Shown one piece after another: positions 52,185-61,765 of a DNA stretch of 64,000 nt. Both the position numbers and the translations under genes were made by a program. Numbering within the stretch: the stretch's first letter is position 1; the number at the start of each line of letters is the position of its first letter. The stretch is from Klebsiella pneumoniae. Lineage in GTDB: Bacteria; Pseudomonadota; Gammaproteobacteria; Pseudomonadales; UBA5518. The notes beneath the pieces were generated by a model. It saw only the letters and a list, made by a program, of their open reading frames with translations. It searched no databases and was not told where the DNA came from. Location: the NCBI GenBank assembly GCA_945862145.1, contig CAMAXE010000022.1, positions 18,361-82,360 on the forward strand, written 5' to 3'.

Positions 52185-53000
52185 CTACTTCTGAATGACG
52201 AGGCTGACCGTGCGACCGTTGAGCGGCATCAGCGGGCGGTTGTTGCCGCTGTAGGCCAGGTCGATCGCCTTGATCTGCGCGGCACTGAGCTGCACCGGGT
52301 TCTTAATCACGAACCAGCTCACGCCCTCGCTGCACGGCGGGGTGGTCAGGCTGCCCTGATAGCGGTAGGTGGTCTTGTCAATCGGGAGTATCGACAGCCA
52401 GTCGATGGACTCGGACTGCGTGGCATCATTGCTCAGGGTGGAGCCGGCGATGAAGGTGTCGTAGGCGGGGTTGACCTTCTTGCCGCGCTCGATGAATACA
52501 CCGATCACGGCGAGCTTGCCCTCAGCGCTCTTGTGGACCAGGTGGAACTCGGCGGCGTACGGCTTGCCGTTTACCGTGTGCTCGCTCGGTGCGTGGAAGT
52601 GAATCTGCACCAGCGAGAAGGCCTCGTCGCCGACGGTGATCGAGTCGCCTTCAGCGGCAATGGCCTCGATGGTGTGGCCGTTGTTGATCTCGCTGACAGT
52701 GTCGTCCACATAGTTGAACCTGATCTTCGGGAGCTTGGCCGGGGTCGACGTGCGGATGTCGATCGGCGTCTGGTACGACCCGTGAGAGCATGCGGAGTCA
52801 GCAGGGCCGAGCTCGCCCCAGTGCTTCGGACCCTCCTTGCCCCCATAGGTCCAGTGGGGGAGCGTCGTGGTCGCGGCCGGTGCTGCCGCAGGCGCCGCGG
52901 TGGCGGAGGTCTGCGCGAAGGCAGAACCGACGGTAAGTGCGGTGGCCAGGACGGTGGCGACGAGCAGGCCGCCGAGAGCCTGATGCGGGCGGGTCTTCAT
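52185..53000 (-). CDS. Alpha-class carbonic anhydrase, periplasmic
   Basis: A 271-residue enzyme. The signal peptide ends near AFA (residue 29), followed by an Ala-rich linker and WTYGGKEGPKHWGEL, the usual alpha-CA start. Zinc ligands are in IHFHAPSEH (two His) and AEFHLVH (third His). SLTTPPCSEGVSWFV and a Cys in the N-terminal part (SACSHGSYQTPIDI) would form the typical disulfide. It interconverts CO2 and bicarbonate in the periplasm. GGAG lies 10 bases before the ATG. Convergent with P450 no. 3; the AhpD-like gene is upstream on the same strand. Confidence 0.95.
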   Translation of the reverse strand: MKTRPHQALGGLLVATVLATALTVGSAFAQTSATAAPAAAPAATTTLPHWTYGGKEGPKHWGELGPADSACSHGSYQTPIDIRTSTPAKLPKIRFNYVDDTVSEINNGHTIEAIAAEGDSITVGDEAFSLVQIHFHAPSEHTVNGKPYAAEFHLVHKSAEGKLAVIGVFIERGKKVNPAYDTFIAGSTLSNDATQSESIDWLSILPIDKTTYRYQGSLTTPPCSEGVSWFVIKNPVQLSAAQIKAIDLAYSGNNRPLMPLNGRTVSLVIQK

Positions 53001-53093
53001 GGGGCGCTTCTCCGGTGATGGTGAGATAAGTAGAGGCTGAACTAGAGAGTTGCCTACGCGAGGGCGAGCGATCGAACGAACGGGCCAGAACAC

Positions 53094-53690
53094 TCAGATC
53101 TCCCGTGCCCGCGCGTCGGGCGCGCTGCCGATGTCCTGCGCAGTCTTAGTGGCAGCAGGGATCACGCAGACGGTGTTGCGCGCATCGATGGTGGCGAAGA
53201 GTCGCCCGAGCCCGACGAACATCGCGACATCGAGGCACAGTTCGACGACTTCCTGTTCGCTGAAATGCAGGTGCAAGCGAATGAAATCCTCGTCGCCAAT
53301 CGAGAAATGATCGCGCGCCATCTTTTGTCCGAACTCGATCGCGGCCTTCTCGCGCTCGGTGAACAGTGGGCTGCCCTGAGCATCGGGCAATGCGCCAACC
53401 AGCTCCTCGGTCAGGCCGTCCTCGATCGAATCCGGGTAACGGGTAAGCAGGCAATTCTGGCACTGGTTGATCTGCGCGATACCGAGCCGCACCAGCTCGA
53501 TCAGCTTGCGGCTCAGCAGCCCCTCGAACTGGAGCGGTGTGTAGAAGCCGCGTAACAGCCGAAGCAGATCGGGCCGGTGCGCCAGCGCCCTCCAGCCCGA
53601 GGAATCGCCCGTGACAGCTTCGAACTGAAGGCAGTCCGCCGCGATATCGGGCTCAAGCTCGTTTGTCTGCAGCAGACGGATACGTGTCAT
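53094..53690 (-). CDS. Carboxymuconolactone-decarboxylase/AhpD-like protein
   Basis: A 198-residue all-helical protein of the AhpD superfamily. The active-site CxxC is CQNC near residue 77 in NQCQNCLLTRYPDSIEDG; a HxxF pattern (HFS and LHLHFSEQE) follows later. The family acts in peroxide defence or as small decarboxylases. It is 93 bases upstream of the carbonic anhydrase start on the same strand. Confidence 0.82.
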   Translation of the reverse strand: MTRIRLLQTNELEPDIAADCLQFEAVTGDSSGWRALAHRPDLLRLLRGFYTPLQFEGLLSRKLIELVRLGIAQINQCQNCLLTRYPDSIEDGLTEELVGALPDAQGSPLFTEREKAAIEFGQKMARDHFSIGDEDFIRLHLHFSEQEVVELCLDVAMFVGLGRLFATIDARNTVCVIPAATKTAQDIGSAPDARAREI

Positions 53691-53900
53691 GGCGTTGCTC
53701 TCGCGGCGCGGGGGACGGTGTAACGGAATGCCATTATCGGTTTTCCGCGTGGACTACGACGAGCGCAAGAGTAATGCGCTGGGCCCGCCGGAGACACCCT
53801 TTTGGGAGCCGGACAAGCGATATACGAACCGCAGCCTCGGTGGCACCAGCAGCCCGGGCATCGGCTTGGCTCGGGCGCGGCAGGCATTTAAGCTGCACTC

Positions 53901-54883
53901 ATGCACCATGCCGTCGGCACATCCACCCTGCTAGCCCACGCCCTGCGCGAGTCCCCGATCGCCATCGGGCTCGGCACGGGCGCGCTGGTCCTCTCCCATT
54001 GGTCCCCGTCTGGTCACATCGATGGACTCTGGAATGTGGCCTGGAGTCTCTGGCTCGTCACGGTGATCCTGATGTGCGCGTTCCGCGCCATGGCCCATGC
54101 CGATGGACTGGCCGACATACTCGGTGAACCTTAGGGAACACTCATCCTCACGGTTGCCGCGATCACGATCGAGGTCGCAGCCGTATGTGCCGTGATGCTG
54201 GGCGCCAACGGCGACGACTCGGTGGCGCGCGACACCATGTTTCCGGTGCTCATGATCATCCTGAACCTGCTGCTCGGGCTGGCCTTGCTGCTGGGCGGAG
54301 TGCGTCGCACGGAGCAGGAATTCAACGCGCAGTCCGCAGGCGCCTACATGCCGCTCATCGTCACGCTGGGGATGATCACTCTGGTGCTTCCCCGTTTCAC
54401 CTCGAGCCGCGAGGGCGGCTGGATGAGCGATCCGATGATGGTCTTCGTCGGCATCGCCTCATTGGGCATCTATGCCGTTTTCCTTGGTATGCAGACCACC
54501 CGTTACCGTGCGTTCTTCGCCCAATGCCAAGCGGACTTGGCGGCGTGTTCATCGCCCTGTTGGTGCTCGCGCCCGAGGGCTTGGCCGCGCTCGTATCCGC
54601 ACGTGCTAACGACATGCAGCGCAGCATGAATATCCTGCTCGGCAGCGCGCTTGCCACCATCGGCCTCACGGTGCCCGCTGTGATCGTGGTCCACTTCGTT
54701 ACGGGTGCGACACCGGAGTTCGGGCTCGATGCGCCCTACATTGTCCTGCTGGCGACGACGTTCATGGTGGCCTCGCTGAACCTCCGCAGTGGCAAGGTGA
54801 ACGCCATGCAGGGCGTGGTGCATCTGATGCTGTTCCTCGCGTGGATCGCGACCATACTCGACGAAGCCTCGGTAGCGCCCTGA
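53901..54883 (+). pseudogene. chaA: Broken ChaA-type Ca2+/H+ (cation/proton) antiporter gene
   Basis: Reads as a CaCA-family antiporter (ChaA/y4hA). The N-terminal 77 residues end at TAG (54132-54134) exactly where the ion-binding alpha-repeat GEPYGT is expected (GEP-stop-GT). The same frame continues with LILTVAAITIEVAAV and ARDTMFPVLMIILNLLLGLALLLGG. Near 54535 the frame shifts and part of the middle (about 50-60 residues between the two repeats) is missing. The second repeat follows as VFIALLVLAPEGLAALVSARAND and LLGSALATIGLTVPAVIVV, ending at 54883. One nonsense codon, one deletion with frameshift: the gene is dead. Confidence 0.85.
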
Positions 54884-54981
54884 TGCCCGGGCATGCGCTG
54901 CAAGCGCAGGCTGCGACCCGGTAGTCCCGCCCCTCCCGTAACGCACCAGGATTGCCGTGATGCTCAGTCGCCACCGTTTTC
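54864..54981. repeat. 118-bp duplicated segment, copy B
   Basis: Counterpart of 40943-41060. It starts in the last codons of the chaA remnant, includes the intergenic part and an ATG at 54960 (equal to the serine hydrolase start) and loses similarity near 54982. Read from that ATG the frame gives only about 45 residues without family features. Confidence 0.8.
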
Positions 54982-54990
54982 TGCCAGTTC

Positions 54991-55440
54991 TTTATCGAAC
55001 TCTCTGGTGGTGGCACAGACACCGTTCGCAGCAACACAGCGTGGGTGCTCACGGCCAACCTCGAGAGGCTCACACTCTCTGGCAGCGGAAACGCAGCGGG
55101 CACTGGTAATTCCCTCAGCAATACGATCCTCGGCAACATCGGAAACAATGTTTTGAAGGGGCTCGGCGGCAGGGACAACATGAGCGGCGGCAGCGGCAAT
55201 GATGGACTAGACGGTGGTATCGGCAATGACACGCTTGCTGGCGGCGCGGGCGCTGATGCGTTTGTCTTCTCCACGGCGCTGTCCGCTAACGGCGATACCA
55301 TCAGTGACTTCGCCGTCGGCATCGACACAGGCAGACTCTATTACGATGCCGATGGCGCAGGCGGCGTCACCCCGGTACAGTTTGCCGTGCTGACGGGCGC
55401 GCCGGCGGTGTCTGCCACAGATTTCCTGATCATCGCCTAA
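54991..55440 (+). pseudogene. C-terminal remnant of an RTX calcium-binding protein
   Basis: An open frame from about 54961 encodes ELSGGGTDTVRSNTAWVLTA, then glycine-rich nonapeptide repeats (GGSGNDGLDGGIGNDTLAGG) that bind calcium in secreted RTX proteins. The end resembles the RTX C-terminal domain, but DFAVGIDT is followed at once by GRLYYDADG, two motifs usually 30-40 residues apart, so a piece is missing. There is no natural start, and the 5' end is fused to copy B of the duplicated segment. A GTG at 55045 could start a 131-residue product. Confidence 0.7.
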
Positions 55441-55665
55441 GCAGCTCGAAGCTGCTTGATCCGCCCGGCATGCGCCGAGAACACCAGCATGTTTCCGTAG
55501 CGGAGCAGGTATGACACGACGGCGGTGTGATAGCGACGGTCAGCAGCCGTTCTATCTCGTCGCGGCTCATCGGCTTTCCCCGGCCTCCGTGCCAGAGCAG
55601 GAAGGCGACATAGAGCGCCGCGAGGGCAGGATCAGCATCAGCGTTGAACTCGACATCGCCGCACC
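55437..55665 (-). pseudogene. Small remnant gene of unknown family
   Basis: On the minus strand FNADADPALAALYVAFLL and GKPMSRDEIERLLT run to about 55550, then the frame shifts by one and continues as RRYHTAVVSYLLRYGNML and GRIKQLRAA to a TAG at 55437. An in-frame stop lies just before. It looks like the end of a decayed gene; no family recognised. Confidence 0.35.
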
Positions 55666-55696
55666 TGTTGCTCGGCTAGACCAGTAGGCAGAGAAA

Positions 55697-55838
55697 GGTT
55701 AAAGCCCCCTCCCAGACCGAAGCGACCCACGCCGAACCCTGCCCTGAGGCCTCGAACGCGAAGCGAAACCGCTAGCTTCCCCTGCTTTTCGCTGCGTGCC
55801 GGAAGCGCGCTAAGCCGGTCTCAGATCAGAAACCGGCG
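55697..55838. repeat. Possible dispersed intergenic repeat, copy 2
   Basis: Shares its start (TAAAGCCCC-TCCC-CGAAGC-ACC) and end (GAAACCGGCG) with 33862-33980. The interior differs in length (142 against 119 bases). Confidence 0.3.
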
Positions 55839-55882
55839 GATGGCTATCTTCAGGGGCAATACTCAGACGTTCAGGCGCGACC

Positions 55883-55907
55883 ATGAAAAATGGAAGACCT
55901 GACCCCG
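55883..55907. repeat. Dispersed intergenic motif, copy 2
   Basis: ATGAAAAAT-GG-AAGACCTGACCCCG, 23 of 25 bases identical to 26961-26985. It is followed by a short direct repeat CTTGACCCG CTTGACCCG. Confidence 0.5.
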
Positions 55908-55948
55908 CTTGACCCGCTTGACCCGGCGCCCTGCTCCGCGGGTCTCAT

Positions 55949-57328
55949 TCACTGCAGCCGCGGGGCACCGGCTGCATCGAGCCACTGCTCGAAGGTCAGC
56001 GTGGCTGATGAACCGTGGCCGGGCAGCGGCAGCGCACTGTAGTTCTGCATCAGTTGCACCATCTCGTCGAGCCGCTGCTGCGGATCGTAGACTTGCAGGA
56101 CGAGTATGAGCCTGTCGATGATGGTCGCCCGGTCGAGATCGGCACGCACCGGGATCTGGTGTGCCGTCGCATAGGCGAGCAGCTGGTCGTACACGTCGCC
56201 GAGCGCCGGCCGCATCGTCTGGTGCTCCGATGTGAGGTTCACCGCCGACTGGTCAGTGCCCTGCTCCCACGCATGCCAGAGGAAATGACTACCTTGCCCA
56301 CACCCGACTGAGTCGTACGTGGTGGTGTAGTCGCCGCTGGGCAGGCGATAGAACCAGGAGCGGTCGGTGCAGGAGTGGTGGGACTCGCGATCCCCAAGCG
56401 CGTGGAGAAAAATGCCCAACTTGGCGAATCGCATGGCATGCGGGCTGACGTACGCCCGCAGGCTCCGGTCTGACGCCACCACCTTGCCGGCATCATCGTC
56501 ATTCACGACCAGCCTGCCGAGCCTGGATTCGAAGGGAATCTGCAACCGCGTAACACCCGCCGAGAAGAAATTCTGTGGGCTGGACAGAACCTGGCTGTGA
56601 ACCCCACACGGCGCAGGAACCGCGGACGACTCCGACACCGTTGCGAGTATGCCCCCGATGCAGGCATCCCGCCGTTCGCCGAACACCCAGTCGCGAAGAT
56701 TGTTCAGCAAAGGCTCGTAGGGGGCGTTTTCCGTCGAGAAATAATCGGCAGGGAACGGGACGGAAGGCGGGGATTCCGGCGTCGGCGAAAACCTCGCATG
56801 CCAGTGAAGAAGCATGCCACCGGAAGGGGCGTTGAACTTGTAGACGCCATTGACGACCCGGGTGATCACCAGGCAACGCTGCGGCATGGCAGGCCCCCAC
56901 TGCGCACGACACTCAGCGATATCGGCATCGCTCATCATCTGCGCGCCGTTCTGGTCGAACGGAAAATACTCCGCCCCGTCCGTGGCCTCGTTGTAGATCA
57001 TCACCTGATACGCTTGCCAGGGCGTGTACCCGATCAGCTGCGCCATGAGGTAGGTGGAGTCGCTATGCAACAGACTCCGCCCTCCGATAATCGCGTTGGT
57101 GCCGGTCAGGCCACTCATGCTGTCAGCGGTCGCGGCAACCCGGCACTGCAACTGCCCGGCAGAGTCGAGGTTACTGGTGCGGCACACCTCCTCCACGCCG
57201 ATGCAGTTGCGGATGGGCACCTCCCCCGACGTCGGATCGTTGAAGCAGACATCCACGCCGAAGGCCTGCGCCAACTGTGTGTATACGCATCCGGCGAATA
57301 TCGCTGCGATGACAAGAATGGCCTTCAT
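55949..57328 (-). CDS. Secreted protein of unknown function with phospholipase C-like histidine motif
   Basis: A 459-residue protein with a signal peptide (MKAILVIAAIFAGCVYTQLAQA, cleavage about residue 22). Ten or more cysteines in the mature part suggest disulfide bonds. The segment AKLGIFLHALGDRESHHSC (about residues 306-324) looks like the HxxxD/SH motif of zinc-dependent phospholipase C and S1/P1 nuclease proteins, where such residues bind metal. This is only a local likeness, so no enzyme name is given. It is next to the decay zone; its own frame is intact. Confidence 0.65.
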   Translation of the reverse strand: MKAILVIAAIFAGCVYTQLAQAFGVDVCFNDPTSGEVPIRNCIGVEEVCRTSNLDSAGQLQCRVAATADSMSGLTGTNAIIGGRSLLHSDSTYLMAQLIGYTPWQAYQVMIYNEATDGAEYFPFDQNGAQMMSDADIAECRAQWGPAMPQRCLVITRVVNGVYKFNAPSGGMLLHWHARFSPTPESPPSVPFPADYFSTENAPYEPLLNNLRDWVFGERRDACIGGILATVSESSAVPAPCGVHSQVLSSPQNFFSAGVTRLQIPFESRLGRLVVNDDDAGKVVASDRSLRAYVSPHAMRFAKLGIFLHALGDRESHHSCTDRSWFYRLPSGDYTTTYDSVGCGQGSHFLWHAWEQGTDQSAVNLTSEHQTMRPALGDVYDQLLAYATAHQIPVRADLDRATIIDRLILVLQVYDPQQRLDEMVQLMQNYSALPLPGHGSSATLTFEQWLDAAGAPRLQ

Positions 57329-57851
<523 letters not shown>

Positions 57852-58403
57852 TTGAAACGGTTCTATTACGTCGGCGACGATCTCGACGACCTCGAGGCTG
57901 TAGAGCGCGAGCTCGAGCAGAACGGTATCTCGACACCGCAGATCTACATCCTCAGCAATGACGATGCGGGGCTGGAGACACACCACCTGAACCGGGTGGC
58001 AAGCTTCCTGAAAACCGACGTCGTCCACGCCGGAAAGATCGGCGTCCTGCTTGGCCTTGCCGCGGCAACCGGGGTAATTACGGTGTCGCATTTCTCCGGG
58101 ATTGCCGCCACCGTCGGCTGGGCGCCGTTCATCTATCTCGCCGTGATCGCACTAGGTTTCGTTACCTGGGAGGCCGCATTCATCGGCATGCAGCAGCGTA
58201 ACGTCCATTTCCGTCGTTTTGACGAGACTCTGCAAGCGGGCAAGCACATTCTCTTCGTCGAAACCGACCCGACGGAAGAAGACACGCTGCGGCAGGTGCT
58301 GAGCAGGCACGCCACGCTCAAGTCCGCGGGCATCGAGACCACCCATACCAAGTGGCTGATGGTGTTCCTGTGCAACTGGCAACGGTTCCGCAAGTGGGCC
58401 TGA
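57852..58403 (+). CDS. Inner-membrane protein of unknown function (Pseudomonas NAD/FAD-utilizing enzyme-like family)
   Basis: A 183-residue protein. The N-terminal part KRFYYVGDDLDDLEAVERE (about residues 2-20) and THHLNRVASFLKTDVVHAG are soluble. Two transmembrane helices follow (about 62-85 and 90-113). The C-terminal part resumes as a soluble domain (HILFVETDPTEEDTLRQVL). I recall similar proteins in Pseudomonas described loosely as NAD/FAD-utilizing enzymes; no cofactor motif is visible. TTG at 57852 is the start because GGAGG lies about 8 bases upstream; there is no ATG in this position. Confidence 0.7.
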   Translation: MKRFYYVGDDLDDLEAVERELEQNGISTPQIYILSNDDAGLETHHLNRVASFLKTDVVHAGKIGVLLGLAAATGVITVSHFSGIAATVGWAPFIYLAVIALGFVTWEAAFIGMQQRNVHFRRFDETLQAGKHILFVETDPTEEDTLRQVLSRHATLKSAGIETTHTKWLMVFLCNWQRFRKWA

Positions 58404-58456
58404 GAAACGCCGGCGCTTCACCCTTGCGCCCCGGAGTATTTCTCGTGGACGGCAAC

Positions 58457-58485
58457 TTGAAGTCTGGGCGGCTTGTTCCTACACA
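58457..58485 (+). promoter_or_regulatory. Candidate promoter of the oxidase operon
   Basis: TTGAAG (58457-58462) and TACACA (58480-58485) are 17 bases apart, about 100 bases before the subunit II start. Both are weak matches to sigma-70 sites. Confidence 0.3.
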
Positions 58486-58586
58486 TTCGTCCGCTTCGAT
58501 TGATCGGTACCGATGAGGGCGTTTGCGTTATCGAAATTACCCGCCGGCGCAACTTGCGCAGACCCGCTCAGGAGTGAAAATCAACA

Positions 58587-59942
58587 ATGATTCTGGCAAT
58601 CGTGTTATTGGTCCTGGTCTTCGGTACGGTCGTCTTTCATTTCGTCAGCCCGTGGTATTTCACGCCCATCGCCTCGAATTGGGAAGCGATGGACGATACC
58701 GTCACGCTAACATTCGTGGTCACGGGTATCGGTTTCGTTCTCGTCAACGGGTTCATCGCGTACTGCGTCATCCGCTTCCGCAAGCGCGAAGGCGTCAGAG
58801 CACATTACGAGCCGGAAAACACAAAGCTGGAAGTATGGCTGACCGTGTTCACGACGGTGGCCGTGGCCGCGATGCTGGCGCCGGGCCTGTTCATCTGGGC
58901 ACAAGTGGTCACACCGCCTGATGAAGCCACGGAGGTCGAGGTTTTCGCGCAGCAGTGGAACTGGTCGTTCCGCCTGCCGGGCAGCGACGGCAAATTGGGC
59001 GTCGTCGAGGCGAGCTTCGTCGAGGAGGGCAACCCGCTCGGGATCAACCCCGAGGACCCTTACGGACGCGATGACATCGTGGTCCGAAATCCGGTGCTGC
59101 ACCTGCCGATGAACAAGCCCGTCACGTTCCTGTTGCGCTCAATCGACGTGCTGCACAATTTCACGGTGCCGCAATTCCGCGTAAAAATGGACTTTGTCCC
59201 GGGAATTGTCACTTACATATGGGCTACCCCCACGCGCACCGGATCCTTCGATTTGCTGTGCGAGGAGCTGTGCGGGATAGGTCATTACGCCATGCGCGGC
59301 AGCGTGGTCGTGGACGAGCAGGCAGATTACGACACCTGGCTCGCCAGCCAACCGACCTTCGAGCACACCCAAGCGAGCCTCAAGGGTGACGCGGCGCTTG
59401 GTGCCGCGAACTATGCTGTTTGCGCCGCCTGCCACGGCGCGCAGGGCGAAGGCAATGCCCAGATGCATGCGCCGAAACTCGCGGGCCACGATGCCTCCTA
59501 CATCAAGCGGCAACTGAAGAACTTCAAGCAGGGCCTGCGCGGCACACACGAAAATGACGTGTGGGGCAAGAACATGGCCGCGATGGCAATGACGCTTCCG
59601 GATGAAGCTGCGGTAAACAACGTTGTCGCCTATATCTCAGGCCTGCCGGACTCGCCCTCGCTGGCTACCGTACAGGGAGATCCTGCGCGGGCGAAACAAC
59701 TGTTCGATTCAACCTGTGCCGCCTGCCATGGCGCGGATGGCGGTGGTCGCTGGTCGGTGAACGCGCCAAGCCTGAAAGGCATGAACGACTGGTATCTGGC
59801 ACAGCAGCTGAACAACTTCAAGCACGGCATCCGCGGCCGCCATCCGCAGGATCTCTATGGCCTGCAGATGGGCCTTGTATCGAGGACTCTCGCCGACGAG
59901 ACCGCGATCAACAACATGGTGGCCTACATCAACAAACTTTGA
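58587..59942 (+). CDS. coxB: Cytochrome c oxidase subunit II with two C-terminal cytochrome c domains
   Basis: A 451-residue protein. Two N-terminal transmembrane helices (about 3-22 and 45-70; the region about 85-105 is a third hydrophobic segment) precede the cupredoxin domain with the Cu-A site CEELCGIGH near residues 225-233. Two cytochrome c domains follow, with haem motifs CAACH near 278 and 377. Subunit II normally has one or no haem; two make this a caa3-like dihaem form that can carry its own electron donor. It is the first gene of the oxidase operon. Confidence 0.95.
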   Translation: MILAIVLLVLVFGTVVFHFVSPWYFTPIASNWEAMDDTVTLTFVVTGIGFVLVNGFIAYCVIRFRKREGVRAHYEPENTKLEVWLTVFTTVAVAAMLAPGLFIWAQVVTPPDEATEVEVFAQQWNWSFRLPGSDGKLGVVEASFVEEGNPLGINPEDPYGRDDIVVRNPVLHLPMNKPVTFLLRSIDVLHNFTVPQFRVKMDFVPGIVTYIWATPTRTGSFDLLCEELCGIGHYAMRGSVVVDEQADYDTWLASQPTFEHTQASLKGDAALGAANYAVCAACHGAQGEGNAQMHAPKLAGHDASYIKRQLKNFKQGLRGTHENDVWGKNMAAMAMTLPDEAAVNNVVAYISGLPDSPSLATVQGDPARAKQLFDSTCAACHGADGGGRWSVNAPSLKGMNDWYLAQQLNNFKHGIRGRHPQDLYGLQMGLVSRTLADETAINNMVAYINKL

Positions 59943-59987
59943 CCGGGAGCGGATTTTCCGCGTCAGTCACTGCACAGGGGCAATTAG

Positions 59988-61748
59988 ATGGAATTCGTTG
60001 CGCACGATGAGAGCAGCTCTGTCGCACCCGCCGAAATCGGCGAGATGGAGCTGTACCATCCCAAGACCTTCATCGGCAAATACATCTGGAGCCAGGATGC
60101 GAAGGTGATCGCGATCCAGTACGCGGGCACCGCGATTGCGATCGGCCTGGTGGCTCTTGTCTTCTCCTGGCTCATGCGGCTGCAACTCGCATGGCCAAAC
60201 GAATTTGCGTTCATCGACCCCAGCAGCTACCTCCAGTTCGTGACCATGCACGGCATGATCATGGTGGTGTACCTGCTGACGGCGCTGTTCCTCGGAGGGT
60301 TCGGTAACTACCTGATCCCGCTTATGGTCGGGGCGCGCGACATGGTGTTTCCCTACCTGAACATGATCAGCTACTGGGTCTATCTGGGCGCCGTGCTGCT
60401 GCTGGTTGCGAGCTTTTTCGTGAGCGGTGGCCCGACCGGCGCCGGGTGGACACTCTATCCACCCCAGGCGATCCTCGAGGGTACGCCGGGATCAGAGGGC
60501 GGCATCTTGCTGATGCTCGCTTCCCTGGCGCTTTTCATCATCGGCTTCACGATGGGCGGCCTGAACTACGTGGTGACAGTGCTGCAAGCACGCGCGCGCG
60601 GCATGACGCTGCTGCGGCTGCCCCTCACCGTCTGGGGCATTTTCGTTGCGACGATACTTGCCCTGTTCGCGTTTCCTGCCCTGTTCGTCAGCGCGATTAT
60701 GATGACGCTCGACCTCAAGCTCGGCACCAGTTTCTTCATGCCGGCGTTGGTATCGATGGGGACCGAGATGGAGCATGTCGGCGGCAACCCGCTGCTGTTC
60801 CAGCACCTGTTCTGGTTCTTCGGCCACCCCGAGGTCTACATCGTCGCGCTGCCGGCCTTCGGCATTGTCTCTGACCTCATCAGCGTTCACGCACGCAAGA
60901 ACATCTTCGGTTATCGCATGATGGTATGGGCCATCGTGATCATCGGCGTGTTGAGCTTCGTCGTGTGGGCACACCACATGTACGTGAGCGGCATGAACCC
61001 TTACTTCGGCTTCTTCTTCGCAACCACGACCCTGATCATCGCGATCCCGACCGCGCTCAAGGTCTACAACTGGGTGCTGACGCTGTGGCGCGGCAATATC
61101 CAATTGACCGTGCCCATGTTTTTCGCCATCGGTTTCCTGTTGTTCTTCATCAACGGTGGCATGACCGGGCTGTTCCTCGGCAATTCCACCGTGAGCATGC
61201 CGCTCTCCGACACCCTGTTCGTGGTCGCGCATTTCCACATGGTGATGGCCGTGGCGCCCGTCATGGTGGTGTGCGGCGCGATCTACCACTGGTTCCCCAA
61301 AATTTCTGGGCGGATGTATGACGAGACTATGGGCCAGATCCATTTCTGGCTGACGTTCGTCGGTTCCTATGCCATTTTCCTGCCTATGCACTATCTGGGA
61401 ATCGTCGGTGTGCCGCGGCGCTACTACGAGATTAGCGGCACGAACTTCCTGCCGGACTCCGTCCACTCGATGAATGTAGCCATCACCATCGCCGCGCTGG
61501 TCGTTGGTGCGGCCCAGATCCTGTTCCTGTTCAACATCATCTGGAGCACCTTCAAGGGCAAGCCGGCGGGCAGCAACCCGTGGAACGCCACGACACTTGA
61601 GTGGCAGACCGAGCACACACCACCGCAGCACGGCAATTTCGGACCAGAACTGCCCTGCGTGTACCGCTGGGCCTATGACTACAGCGTTCCCGGTGCACCA
61701 GAGGATTTCATTCCGCAGAACGTGCCGCCGCGCAGCGCCAGTACCTGA
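59988..61748 (+). CDS. ctaD: Cytochrome c oxidase subunit I
   Basis: A 586-residue haem-copper oxidase core with about 12 transmembrane helices. HPEVY (haem-Cu active site with the His-Tyr link and the proton-channel Glu of type A1 enzymes) is in FFGHPEVYIVALP. WAHHMY gives the two Cu-B histidines, and VAHFHMV holds the haem ligands. It reduces O2 to water and pumps protons. The gene has GGGGCAATTAG before the ATG, a weak ribosome site, and lies 45 bases after coxB. Confidence 0.97.
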   Translation: MEFVAHDESSSVAPAEIGEMELYHPKTFIGKYIWSQDAKVIAIQYAGTAIAIGLVALVFSWLMRLQLAWPNEFAFIDPSSYLQFVTMHGMIMVVYLLTALFLGGFGNYLIPLMVGARDMVFPYLNMISYWVYLGAVLLLVASFFVSGGPTGAGWTLYPPQAILEGTPGSEGGILLMLASLALFIIGFTMGGLNYVVTVLQARARGMTLLRLPLTVWGIFVATILALFAFPALFVSAIMMTLDLKLGTSFFMPALVSMGTEMEHVGGNPLLFQHLFWFFGHPEVYIVALPAFGIVSDLISVHARKNIFGYRMMVWAIVIIGVLSFVVWAHHMYVSGMNPYFGFFFATTTLIIAIPTALKVYNWVLTLWRGNIQLTVPMFFAIGFLLFFINGGMTGLFLGNSTVSMPLSDTLFVVAHFHMVMAVAPVMVVCGAIYHWFPKISGRMYDETMGQIHFWLTFVGSYAIFLPMHYLGIVGVPRRYYEISGTNFLPDSVHSMNVAITIAALVVGAAQILFLFNIIWSTFKGKPAGSNPWNATTLEWQTEHTPPQHGNFGPELPCVYRWAYDYSVPGAPEDFIPQNVPPRSAST

Positions 61749-61765
61749 GTCCGGAGGCAGTAACC

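Larger units (their letters stand above)
55441..55948. other. Gene-free decay region
   Basis: About 508 bases between the RTX remnant and the secreted hypothetical protein. It holds the minus-strand remnant above, a possible repeat (55697-55838) and the second copy of the 25-bp motif (55883-55907). Nothing in it looks like an intact gene. Confidence 0.6.

Noticed and set aside
54132..54134. Amber codon in the antiporter as programmed recoding
   Set aside because: No recoding signal was seen and a second independent lesion is present, so gene decay is simpler.
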